From positions 84,649-125,813 of the forward strand of contig CAJTPO010000007.1 in NCBI GenBank assembly GCA_910578115.1: a DNA stretch of 41,165 nucleotides, in the 5' to 3' direction. Source of the DNA: an uncultured Lachnospiraceae bacterium. GTDB lineage: Bacteria > Bacillota > Clostridia > Lachnospirales > Lachnospiraceae. The translations under genes and the position numbers were made by a program. The first letter of the stretch is position 1; the number at the start of each line of letters is the position of its first letter. This document shows, piece after piece, positions 8,689 to 15,897 of the stretch. The notes beneath the pieces were generated by a model that saw only the letters and a program-made list of their open reading frames with translations, was not told the DNA's origin and searched no databases.

Positions 8689-10533
8689 ATGTATATTATA
8701 CCGGAACCACAGGAAATGGAATTTCTGGAAGGAACGTATACGATCCGATTTGATCATAAGATTGTGGTGGATGTGTCCTGCGGGCCTGAGGCTTACGAAT
8801 ACGCGAAAATGCTGCAGGAAGAGCTGCGCGCCTGTATGGGATACGGTCCGGCGGTTACGAGAGGCAGATCCGGGAAGACTGCGGTTACACTGACGGTGGA
8901 TGCTGCGCTGGGAGAGGAAGAATATCGGCTGACGGCCGGTGTGGACGGTATCGGCATAACCGGAGGTGCAAACAGAGGACTGCTGTATGGGGTACAGACG
9001 CTGCGGCAGATTGTCAGGCAGGCAGGGGCCTGCGTGCCCTGTATGCGGATCCATGATTTTCCGGATATCAGGAACAGGGGATTTTATCACGACGTGACCA
9101 GGGGACGGGTCCCCACGCTCTCTTATTTAAAGGGGCTGGCGGACAATCTGGCCTTTTATAAGATCAATCAGATGCAGCTGTATATCGAGCACTCTTATCT
9201 GTTTGAGGATTTAAGCGAGATGTGGCGGGATGATACCCCACTGACGGCACAGGACATTCTGGAACTGGATGCTTACTGCAGGAAACTGCAGATTGAGTTG
9301 ATCCCAAATATTTCCTGCTTTGGGCATTTGTATAAGCTGCTGCGCACGAAAACATATGAGCATCTGTGCGAACTGCCGGGAGCAGGCGGGCAGCCGTTCG
9401 GATTTGTGGACAGGATGATGCATCATACAATCGATGTGACGAATGAAGAGAGTCTGACGTTGATCAAGGGTTTGATCGAGGAGTTTATGCCGCTTTTTAC
9501 ATCGGTGCATTTTAATATTGGGGCGGACGAAACTTTTGATCTGGGAAAAGGGAGAAGCCTTGCGGAAGCGGAGCGGGTCGGCGTGAAGCGGCTGTATATT
9601 GATCATGTAAGAAAACTGTGCGGGTTTTTGGTGGAGAAAGGAAAGATTCCCATGTTCTGGGGAGACATTGTCTGTGATTTCCCGGAGGTTATCAAAGAGC
9701 TGCCGAAGCAGACGATCTGTTTAAACTGGGGCTATGACAGGGAGCAGAGCGACGAGTCTACGAAGAAGCTGGCAAAAGCCGGGGCGGTGCAGTACAGCTG
9801 TCCGGGGGTCAGCGGCTGGAACCAGTTCGTGAACCGGCTGGACGTGGCATATGAGAATATCAAACGGATGTGCACTTACGCGAGACAGTATCACACGGAA
9901 GGGGTGTTGACCACGGACTGGGGCGATTACGGGCATATCAATCATCCGGATCTGGGGATTCCGGGCCGGATCTATGGGGCTGCTTTTTCATGGAATGGAA
10001 AGATTCCGTCGTTTGAGGAGATGAACCGGCGGATATCGCAGGTGGAATTCGGAGACCGGTCCGGAGAGCTTGTATCGGTGATGGCGAAAATCGCGGACAG
10101 TCAGGTGTTTGACTGGTGGAAGGCGGTATATTACAAGGAACGGGGCGTGGATGCCCTGTCAGAGAAAGAACTGGCAGCAGTGGCTGACGGAATGGCAGGT
10201 GTAGATGCTGCGCTGCGGAAACTGATGGATATCGAGGAGCAGATCAGGCGGATGATGGCGGTGCTGCCGGCGCGGACCAACGAGATGCTGCACGCCTGTC
10301 TGGTGGCAGTCCGGGGTGCGGAGCTGTTCCAGAAGATCGGAGCGGTAATTGCGGCCGGGGTGCAACACAGGGAAACGGCTGCGACAGCAGATGGTGTACA
10401 GCTGGCGGCGGAGCTGGAAGAATGGTTTATGTTCTATAAGGAAGTCTGGAGAAGCGTCAGCAGGGAGTCAGAGCTGTACCGGATCGAGGAGGTTGTGTTC
10501 TGGTATGCGGATCTGCTGCGGGGGAGTGTATAA
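8689..10533 (+). CDS. GH20 family beta-N-acetylhexosaminidase-like enzyme
   Basis: Protein of 614 aa; the start at 8689 follows an AGAGGAGGAG site. The N-terminal part is the small alpha/beta domain that precedes GH20 barrels (IIPEPQEMEFLEG, ending in NRGLLYGVQTLRQI). The barrel begins near IHDFPDIRNRGFYHDVTRGR and carries the GH20 catalytic pair in NIGADETFDLG (D280, E281), which supports substrate-assisted hydrolysis. The long C-terminal helical part is less conserved. There is no signal peptide, so it acts on imported sugars. It is co-transcribed with the GH2 gene. The exact substrate (GlcNAc, GalNAc or a disaccharide) cannot be told from the sequence. Confidence 0.88.
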   Translation: MYIIPEPQEMEFLEGTYTIRFDHKIVVDVSCGPEAYEYAKMLQEELRACMGYGPAVTRGRSGKTAVTLTVDAALGEEEYRLTAGVDGIGITGGANRGLLYGVQTLRQIVRQAGACVPCMRIHDFPDIRNRGFYHDVTRGRVPTLSYLKGLADNLAFYKINQMQLYIEHSYLFEDLSEMWRDDTPLTAQDILELDAYCRKLQIELIPNISCFGHLYKLLRTKTYEHLCELPGAGGQPFGFVDRMMHHTIDVTNEESLTLIKGLIEEFMPLFTSVHFNIGADETFDLGKGRSLAEAERVGVKRLYIDHVRKLCGFLVEKGKIPMFWGDIVCDFPEVIKELPKQTICLNWGYDREQSDESTKKLAKAGAVQYSCPGVSGWNQFVNRLDVAYENIKRMCTYARQYHTEGVLTTDWGDYGHINHPDLGIPGRIYGAAFSWNGKIPSFEEMNRRISQVEFGDRSGELVSVMAKIADSQVFDWWKAVYYKERGVDALSEKELAAVADGMAGVDAALRKLMDIEEQIRRMMAVLPARTNEMLHACLVAVRGAELFQKIGAVIAAGVQHRETAATADGVQLAAELEEWFMFYKEVWRSVSRESELYRIEEVVFWYADLLRGSV

Positions 10534-10539
10534 GCTGAC

Positions 10540-10568
10540 TTGCATTTTCAGCCGGCATGTGATATAGT
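10540..10568 (+). promoter_or_regulatory. Promoter of the riboswitch-CDF transcript
   Basis: TTGCAT (10540-10545) and TATAGT (10563-10568) are 17 bases apart and start just behind the GH20 stop codon. The transcript would carry the inverted repeat at 10592-10641 and the riboswitch. Confidence 0.6.
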
Positions 10569-10591
10569 GTATGAAATTTGCAAAAACCAGA

Positions 10592-10641
10592 TTTACCTTC
10601 AGTGAACAAAGGCGTGTATTCCTTTGTTCACTGAGAGTAAA
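10592..10641 (+). repeat. Near-perfect inverted repeat upstream of the riboswitch
   Basis: CAGTGAACAAAGG (10600-10612) and CCTTTGTTCACTG (10621-10633) pair perfectly around an 8-base loop, and flanking TTTAC/GTAAA extends the stem. No U-run follows on either strand, so it is not a standard terminator. It could stabilise the GH20 mRNA end or be an operator. Confidence 0.7.
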
Positions 10642-10670
10642 CAGTCATAAAATTCTTTGACTTTCATACA

Positions 10671-10759
10671 GTAGAAACTGAGCAGGCCGGGGCTTTACGC
10701 CCGGGAGCCGGGTCGTGTCAGACGACAGTAGATTAGGACATCTGCGGGACAGTAGTTAC
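10671..10759 (+). ncRNA. NiCo (czcD) riboswitch
   Basis: The conserved blocks of the NiCo class appear in order: GAGCAGGC (10680-10687), AGCCGGG (10706-10712) and GGGACAG (10746-10752). Between them lie three short stems: CCGGG/CCCGG, GTCGT/ACGAC and AGAT/ATCT. A closing P1 stem pairs ACTG with CAGT and continues outward as a second short helix. This makes the four-way junction of the family, which binds cobalt and nickel. It lies directly upstream of a CDF exporter, the typical partner. Match by eye to remembered family consensus; a covariance search would settle it. Confidence 0.88.
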
Positions 10760-10772
10760 CATTGCTGCGTAC

Positions 10773-10822
10773 GCGGGTGTTCTTCTTATTTGCGGAAAGT
10801 TCTTTTCCGTATTATTTCCCGC
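10773..10822 (+). promoter_or_regulatory. Possible expression platform of the NiCo riboswitch
   Basis: An outer pair GCGGG/CCCGC (10773-10777, 10818-10822) encloses a hairpin CGGAAA/TTTCCG (10793-10809). No strong U-tract follows, so whether this terminates transcription or affects translation is open. Confidence 0.35.
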
Positions 10823-10890
10823 AGAAACAGACAGAGAATATTGCCGGCAGAAAATATTGCAGAGAGCATGAAAAAGGAGAGTACACTTAT

Positions 10891-11811
10891 ATGGCGACAG
10901 TAGAGCAGCAGAAAACAGAAGCGGTACAGGACTATGAGAAAACAGCCATGCGGGTTTCCATGGTCAGTATTGTGGCGAACGTTATCCTTACGATATGTAA
11001 GCTTCTTGCCGGTATCCTTGCCCATTCGGGGGCCATGATATCGGACGCGATCCACTCGGCGTCCGATGTGTTCAGTACGTTTGTGGTGATTATCGGCGTC
11101 AGGATCTCGGGCAGGGCGTCTGACAAAGACCATCCTTACGGGCATGAGAGGATGGAATGTGTGGCGGCGATCGTACTGGCGACGATTCTGGCTGTTACCG
11201 GTCTGGGAATCGGCGGTAGTGCGGTCGGTACGATCGCAGGCGGGGACTATACGCGGCTTGCAGTGCCCGGCAGACTGGCATTGGTGGCAGCTGTTTTATC
11301 GATTGTGGTAAAAGAGGGGATGTACCAGTATACGAGAGTGCACGCCCGGCGGATCGATTCGGGGGCGCTGATGGCAGACGCATGGCATCACCGCTCCGAT
11401 GCGTTATCTTCCATCGGGGCACTGATCGGCATCGCGGGTTCCAGACTGGGATTTCCGGTTGCGGATCCGATTGCCAGTGTGGTGATCTGCTTCTTTATCG
11501 AGAAGGCAGCTTATGAAATCTTCAGGGATGCGGTGAACAAGATGGTGGATAAGGCATGTGAGGACGAGGTGGAGATGGAATTCATGCAGTGTGCGAAGGG
11601 GCAGGACGGAGTACTGGGGGTTGACCTGCTGCATACACGCGTGTTTGGCAACAAAATATATGTGGACATCGAGATCAGAGTGGACGGTGACAAGTCGCTG
11701 CGGGAAGCGCACGGGATCGCCGAACGTGTGCATGATGCGATAGAGAAAAGGTTTCCCAAAGTAAAGCATATTATGGTGCATGTAAATCCGGGAGAAGTGC
11801 GTGCACTTTAA
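10891..11811 (+). CDS. Cation diffusion facilitator (CDF) metal exporter
   Basis: Inner membrane metal/proton antiporter of 306 aa; the start at 10891 follows AAAAAGGAG. Six TM helices are visible, with the metal-site motifs HSASDVFST in TM2 and DAWHHRSDALSS in TM5, and a C-terminal cytoplasmic domain (GVDLLHTRVFGNKIYVDIEI, KVKHIMVHVNP). The NiCo riboswitch just upstream indicates that cobalt or nickel excess switches the gene on, so these ions are the likely substrates (known class behaviour, applied here by inference). Confidence 0.93.
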   Translation: MATVEQQKTEAVQDYEKTAMRVSMVSIVANVILTICKLLAGILAHSGAMISDAIHSASDVFSTFVVIIGVRISGRASDKDHPYGHERMECVAAIVLATILAVTGLGIGGSAVGTIAGGDYTRLAVPGRLALVAAVLSIVVKEGMYQYTRVHARRIDSGALMADAWHHRSDALSSIGALIGIAGSRLGFPVADPIASVVICFFIEKAAYEIFRDAVNKMVDKACEDEVEMEFMQCAKGQDGVLGVDLLHTRVFGNKIYVDIEIRVDGDKSLREAHGIAERVHDAIEKRFPKVKHIMVHVNPGEVRAL

Positions 11812-11894
11812 AGTTGCAGCAGTTCGGGCATGAGAGAAAAAGACGGGTTGCTTAACCAGAGGTTTACAGCTATAATCGAAATGGAGGAAGTTAC

Positions 11895-11953
11895 AGAGCC
11901 AAATTTGAAATCCGGCTCGCAGCCTTTGCAAAAAACTGCTTCGAAATGGAGGG
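11895..11953 (+). promoter_or_regulatory. Modular leader element, copy L1
   Basis: GAGCC (11896-11900) pairs with GGCTC (11914-11918), then GCAG (11919-11922) pairs with CTGC (11936-11939), followed by TTCGAAATGGAGGG, which holds the ribosome site of the gene at 11958. The same layout occurs at 38199-38328 and 28761-28893. A TCGAAATGGAGG block also occurs at 11876-11887, 65 bases upstream. An open frame of 26 codons from ATG 11881 ends on a TGA overlapping the start at 11958; it has no good ribosome site and is probably fortuitous. Confidence 0.6.
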
Positions 11954-11957
11954 AAAG

Positions 11958-13628
11958 ATGAAAGAGTACAAAAGAGACAGAAAAAGCAGGGGAAAAGAAA
12001 TCGTGTTGACAGCAGTGACGGGGATACTACTGGCCGTCTGCTGTGTGTTTTTATGTCCGTATATGACATTGTGCGCCAAAGCGGCAGGGCGTCCTGTGGC
12101 GATCAGCTCCTGTACGATCGCAGGCGGCGATGTGGTATGCCAGATCAGCGCGGGCAGCGTGCCTTCCAGTGACGACGGTCTTTATTATATTTATGCGGAT
12201 GAAGTCTGGCAGGATGGTACAACCGGAAAGATTGTGGCAAGTGTAGGAGCGGGCAGTTCGGTGACGGCTGCTTTCCCGCTGCAGTATAATACTGCGGACT
12301 CCAACTTGAGCCGTAAGTTTCTTGTGGCGGTAAAACGGGGCGGACAGATGGTTCAGGTCAGTGACGAGCACTATATTACCAACCCGGAAGCCATAGCCGC
12401 CTACACTTCTCCGAGAAGAGATGCCGGTATCAAGGGGATCCTGCCGGATCTGACGAAGGCATCCAACGGAGAACTGCAGGAGCTTGGGATCAAACAGGTA
12501 GTTTATAACATGTATGTGGACGATATCTGTTCCGATGCGTCCGTGCCGGGGGCAGTTCCCTTTGATTATAACGGCCGCACATGGTACTTTAACGGCGATA
12601 TGGTGGGTAAATTTGATTCCATGATCCGCAGCTTTAACAGTTATGGACTGCAGGTGACGATGGTGATCTTAAATGGCGGAAGAGGGGCTTATTCCCAGGA
12701 TCTGGTTCATCCGACGGCAAGGGGCGGAGACTGCCCGGGATATGCATTGAATGTGGCGGATGCTTCCGGCACGGATCATTTGAAAGCAATCGGCGCTTTT
12801 CTGGGTCAGCGGTATTCCGGTAAGTTTGACCATGGCCAGGTGGACAACTGGATTCTGGGGAATGAAGTGAATGCCCGGACTTCCTGGTGGTACAGCAGTT
12901 CTGCTTCGCTGGATTTTAACGTGAATATTTATGTTAAGGCTTTCCGCATTATTTATAACGAACTTAAGAGTGCAAACGCTAATGTGAATGTCTATAATTC
13001 CATTGACCAGGAGTGGAACAGGAAGTCTAATCCGGGCAGCTTCCTGGCCAGGGAATATCTGGATCAGTTTAATTACTATATCAACAGGGAAGGGAATATC
13101 GACTGGGGACTTTCTTATCATCCCTATAATTCCCCGCTGTATGATCCTTATGCGTGGAATGGCCCGGCAGTGTGGGTCAAAAAGGATAATCTGTCAACAC
13201 CGTATATTACCATGCAGAATATTGATATCCTGATCGACTATATGCACAGAGCGCAGTTCCTGAATCCGGCCGGTCAGGTGAGAAGCATCTCCCTGGCGGA
13301 GATCGGATATACGTCAAGTTTTGGTGATGCGTCACAGGAAGCATCCATCGCCTACGGATATCTGAAAGCGGCGTCCCTTCCGGATGTGGATGCGTTCATG
13401 CTGTTTCGGCAGACCGATGATGCGCACGAGATGGAGAGCAATCTTGCACTGGGACTGTATGATTTAAACGGGAATAAGAAACCGGGTTATGAGATTTACA
13501 AAAATCTGGGAACGCCTGGTGAGGGGGCGGCGAAGGCAAGGGCTTCGGAAATCATCGGCATGGATATCGACCAGATGATCAGCCAGAACATCGTATGGAC
13601 AAGAGGCGGCGACGGAGTCGTGCAATAA
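11958..13628 (+). CDS. DUF5722 family secreted TIM-barrel protein (GH-like)
   Basis: Protein of 556 aa with the start at 11958 behind GGAGGG. A basic N-terminus and hydrophobic segment (about residues 14-36) form a signal peptide or anchor. Residues 37-150 look like a beta-sandwich module; the rest fits DUF5722, a family related to glycoside hydrolase barrels. Two Glu residues sit where clan A enzymes have their catalytic pair: WILGNEVNAR (E303) and SLAEIGYTS (E448). Activity is unproven. It precedes a peptidoglycan-binding protein, so a cell-surface or polysaccharide role is likely (inference). Translation is preceded by leader element L1. Confidence 0.85.
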   Translation: MKEYKRDRKSRGKEIVLTAVTGILLAVCCVFLCPYMTLCAKAAGRPVAISSCTIAGGDVVCQISAGSVPSSDDGLYYIYADEVWQDGTTGKIVASVGAGSSVTAAFPLQYNTADSNLSRKFLVAVKRGGQMVQVSDEHYITNPEAIAAYTSPRRDAGIKGILPDLTKASNGELQELGIKQVVYNMYVDDICSDASVPGAVPFDYNGRTWYFNGDMVGKFDSMIRSFNSYGLQVTMVILNGGRGAYSQDLVHPTARGGDCPGYALNVADASGTDHLKAIGAFLGQRYSGKFDHGQVDNWILGNEVNARTSWWYSSSASLDFNVNIYVKAFRIIYNELKSANANVNVYNSIDQEWNRKSNPGSFLAREYLDQFNYYINREGNIDWGLSYHPYNSPLYDPYAWNGPAVWVKKDNLSTPYITMQNIDILIDYMHRAQFLNPAGQVRSISLAEIGYTSSFGDASQEASIAYGYLKAASLPDVDAFMLFRQTDDAHEMESNLALGLYDLNGNKKPGYEIYKNLGTPGEGAAKARASEIIGMDIDQMISQNIVWTRGGDGVVQ

Positions 13629-13665
13629 CAGGGCCGGATTTGATAAGTAAATAACGGTAGTGTGT

Positions 13666-13771
13666 AACTGATAGCCATAATTCTTCATACTCTAAAGCAT
13701 ATGGAACAATGCGCAGCATTTTGCCCATTGTTTACGGCGAAAAGGAGAGTGAAGTTTTATGGCTATCGGTT
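13666..13771 (+). promoter_or_regulatory. Inverted repeat that would cover the start codon of the LysM gene
   Basis: Bases 13666-13680 (ending GATAGCCATAA) pair with 13757-13771 (beginning TTATGGCTATC): 14 Watson-Crick pairs and one G-T pair, enclosing 76 bases that include the ribosome site. The right arm contains the ATG at 13759. If formed in the mRNA it would hide the start codon. Confidence 0.6.
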
Positions 13772-15594
13772 ATTTGACCATGCAGGCGAGAACTGCGCAT
13801 GATGCCGTTCCGCTGCAGGGGGTACGGATTACTGTGCTGGACGATGAACAGAATCGTGTCTATGAGCTGAGCACAGACGAAAACGGGGAGACGGGAAGAG
13901 TCCCTTTGGAGACGGTGGACAAGAGGTTTTCCCTGAATCCGGAATTTACGGGAACGCCTTTTGTCAGTTACAATGTGCTGGCGCAGGCGGAAGGATTTAA
14001 TTCTGTCTATGTATCGAACATACCGGTCTATGACGGGGAGTCGGCGGTGCTGCCGCTTATGCTCGTACCGATGCAGGGGCAGCAGGGACGCGATGTGCAG
14101 ATGCAGATTCCGGTGGGGGCCCCGGCGGTGAGTATGACGGGAGAGCGCAGTCAGGAGGGTGCACCAGAAGGAGATTCAACCTATGTGCTGCGGCAGGTAG
14201 TGATCCCGAATCCGATCACGGTTCACCTGGGAACTCCGGCCTCCTCTGCATCGAATGTGCAGGTATCCTTTCCCGATTATGTGAAAAATGTTGCCAGCAG
14301 TGAAATCTACCCCACCTGGCCGGAGGCGGCTCTGCGGGCGAATATCTACGCGATTATTACCTTTGCACTGAACAGGATCTATACGGAATGGTATAGAAGC
14401 AAGGGCTATAATTTCGATATCACGAACAGCACGGCCTACGATCAGGCTTTTGTGTATGGACGGCCCATTTATGGCTCTATCAGCAGGATTGTGGATCAGA
14501 TCTTTAACGAGTATGTCCGCAGAAAAGGGCAGAACGCGCCTTATTTTACTTCTTTCTGTAACGGTACTACGTCTACCTGTCAGGGGTTATCTCAGTGGGG
14601 GACGGTGACGCTGGCTGAACAGGGGCGGACGCCCATCAGTATCCTGCGTGCCTATTATCCCGACGATATCGAGATTGCCGAGACGAATATTATGACCAAT
14701 ATGCTGTCATCCTATCCGGGGACGCCTCTGCGGGCTGGCAGCAGGGGGCTGGATGTGCAGACGATTCAGACTTATCTGAACAGAATCCGCCGGAATTATC
14801 CGGCCATTCCGGCGATCACTGATGAACCGGGTGTTTTCGGCGAGAGCACACGGGCGGCAGTCACCCGGTTCCAGAGCATTTTCAATCTGACAAGCGACGG
14901 CATTGTGGGCAAATCCACTTGGTATAAGATCTCGACATTGTATACGGCAGTGACCAGACTGGCGGAGCTGGACAGCGAAGGTAATACGCTGGGAATCGGG
15001 ACGGTTCCACCGTCGGCTGTGCTCAGGCAGGGTTCTGCCGGGCAGGATGTGATCACACTGCAGTATCTGCTGGACATTATCTCCGAGTACTATCCGGGGA
15101 TTCCGGCTCCTGCGCAGGACGGTATCTTCGGCAGCGGTACGAAACAGGCTGTAGTTGCTTTTCAGCAGAGAATGGGGCTTGTGCCGGACGGTATTGTAGG
15201 ACGCGACACATGGAATGCCCTGTATGCGGCCTGGCGGGGCATCAATCAGAATGTGCCGCAGCCGGGACCGGCTCCATCTCCGGATCCGGGCAATGTGATC
15301 ACTTATACGGTGCGGTCCGGGGATACGCTGTGGCTGTTGGCGAACCGGTACGGCACGACGGTGGACGCCATCAAGAGGCTGAACGGCTTAAGCAGCGATA
15401 ACCTCAGTATCGGCCAGGTGCTGCGGATCCCGGTCTCGCAGGAGCAGCAGTATGTCACTTATACGGTGCGGTCCGGGGATACACTGTGGCTGTTGGCGAA
15501 CCGGTACGGCACGACGGTGGACGCCATCAAGAGACTGAACGGTTTAAGCGGCGATAACCTGAGTATTGGCCAGGTGCTGCGGATCCCGGTGTAG
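13759..15594 (+). CDS. SpoIID-like / peptidoglycan-binding / LysM protein
   Basis: Protein of 611 aa, start supported by AAAGGAGAGTG. The N-terminal 90 residues look like a carboxypeptidase-regulatory-like beta domain. Residues about 170-310 resemble SpoIID/LytB (SSEIYPTWPEAALRANIYAI, CQGLSQWGTVTLAEQGRTP, ILRAYYPDDIEI). Two PG_binding_1 domains follow (LRAGSRGLDVQTIQTYLNRI and LRQGSAGQDVITLQYLLDII), then a Pro-rich linker and two nearly identical LysM domains (TYTVRSGDTLWLLANRYG). No signal peptide is seen, although all domains suggest cell wall or spore cortex; export by another route or action in the mother cell is possible. Function is inferred from domains. Confidence 0.85.
   Translation: MAIGYLTMQARTAHDAVPLQGVRITVLDDEQNRVYELSTDENGETGRVPLETVDKRFSLNPEFTGTPFVSYNVLAQAEGFNSVYVSNIPVYDGESAVLPLMLVPMQGQQGRDVQMQIPVGAPAVSMTGERSQEGAPEGDSTYVLRQVVIPNPITVHLGTPASSASNVQVSFPDYVKNVASSEIYPTWPEAALRANIYAIITFALNRIYTEWYRSKGYNFDITNSTAYDQAFVYGRPIYGSISRIVDQIFNEYVRRKGQNAPYFTSFCNGTTSTCQGLSQWGTVTLAEQGRTPISILRAYYPDDIEIAETNIMTNMLSSYPGTPLRAGSRGLDVQTIQTYLNRIRRNYPAIPAITDEPGVFGESTRAAVTRFQSIFNLTSDGIVGKSTWYKISTLYTAVTRLAELDSEGNTLGIGTVPPSAVLRQGSAGQDVITLQYLLDIISEYYPGIPAPAQDGIFGSGTKQAVVAFQQRMGLVPDGIVGRDTWNALYAAWRGINQNVPQPGPAPSPDPGNVITYTVRSGDTLWLLANRYGTTVDAIKRLNGLSSDNLSIGQVLRIPVSQEQQYVTYTVRSGDTLWLLANRYGTTVDAIKRLNGLSGDNLSIGQVLRIPV
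15301..15590 (+). repeat. Tandem LysM-coding duplication
   Basis: Two 134-base units (15301-15434 and 15457-15590) differ at six positions by my count, separated by 22 bases coding a linker. Five of the six changes fall in silent positions, indicating a recent in-frame duplication or ongoing conversion. Confidence 0.9.
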
Positions 15595-15670
15595 CGGCCG
15601 CTGGCATAGCGCATTTTGTCAGCGCGGATTCTGGTGTGCCGGCACATTTGGCAGGGATTCGGTTTTTGTG

Positions 15671-15706
15671 ACAAAGTGGCTCGAAGGATTCTCCGGGCCA
15701 TTTTGT
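15671..15706 (+). terminator. Possible terminator after the LysM gene
   Basis: ACAAAGTGGC (15671-15680) pairs with GCCATTTTGT (15697-15706) with one G-T pair. The tail is only partly U-rich, so this is a weak call. Confidence 0.4.
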
Positions 15707-15778
15707 TGTCTATGTCATGAGAAATTGTGCGCTGTGATGCACGGTCAATTGAAAGCCTGGTAAGGCAGAATATTTTTC

Positions 15779-15807
15779 TTGACAAATAATTAAATAAGTG
15801 TTTAAAT
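15779..15807 (+). promoter_or_regulatory. Promoter of the P-type ATPase operon with ArsR-type operator
   Basis: TTGACA (15779-15784) and TTAAAT (15802-15807) are 17 bases apart. Within the spacer, TTAAA-TAAGTG-TTTAA (15790-15805) is an AT-rich dyad resembling CadC/SmtB operators (TCAAATAAATATTTGA type). Binding there would block RNA polymerase until metal releases the repressor encoded by the second gene. Confidence 0.65.
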
Positions 15808-15897
15808 GTTCATATAATAAAAACAAAAAGAACGGCAGCCGGAAAGAAGCATTTTTAAGTCTCTTTCCATAGCGCTGTTATAACAGGGAGGTAGACC

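Noticed and set aside
11881..11961. 26-codon upstream open reading frame overlapping the DUF5722 start
   Set aside because: Its ribosome site is poor and the matching region of L3 does not keep the frame, so a conserved leader peptide is unlikely; an RNA element explains the region better.
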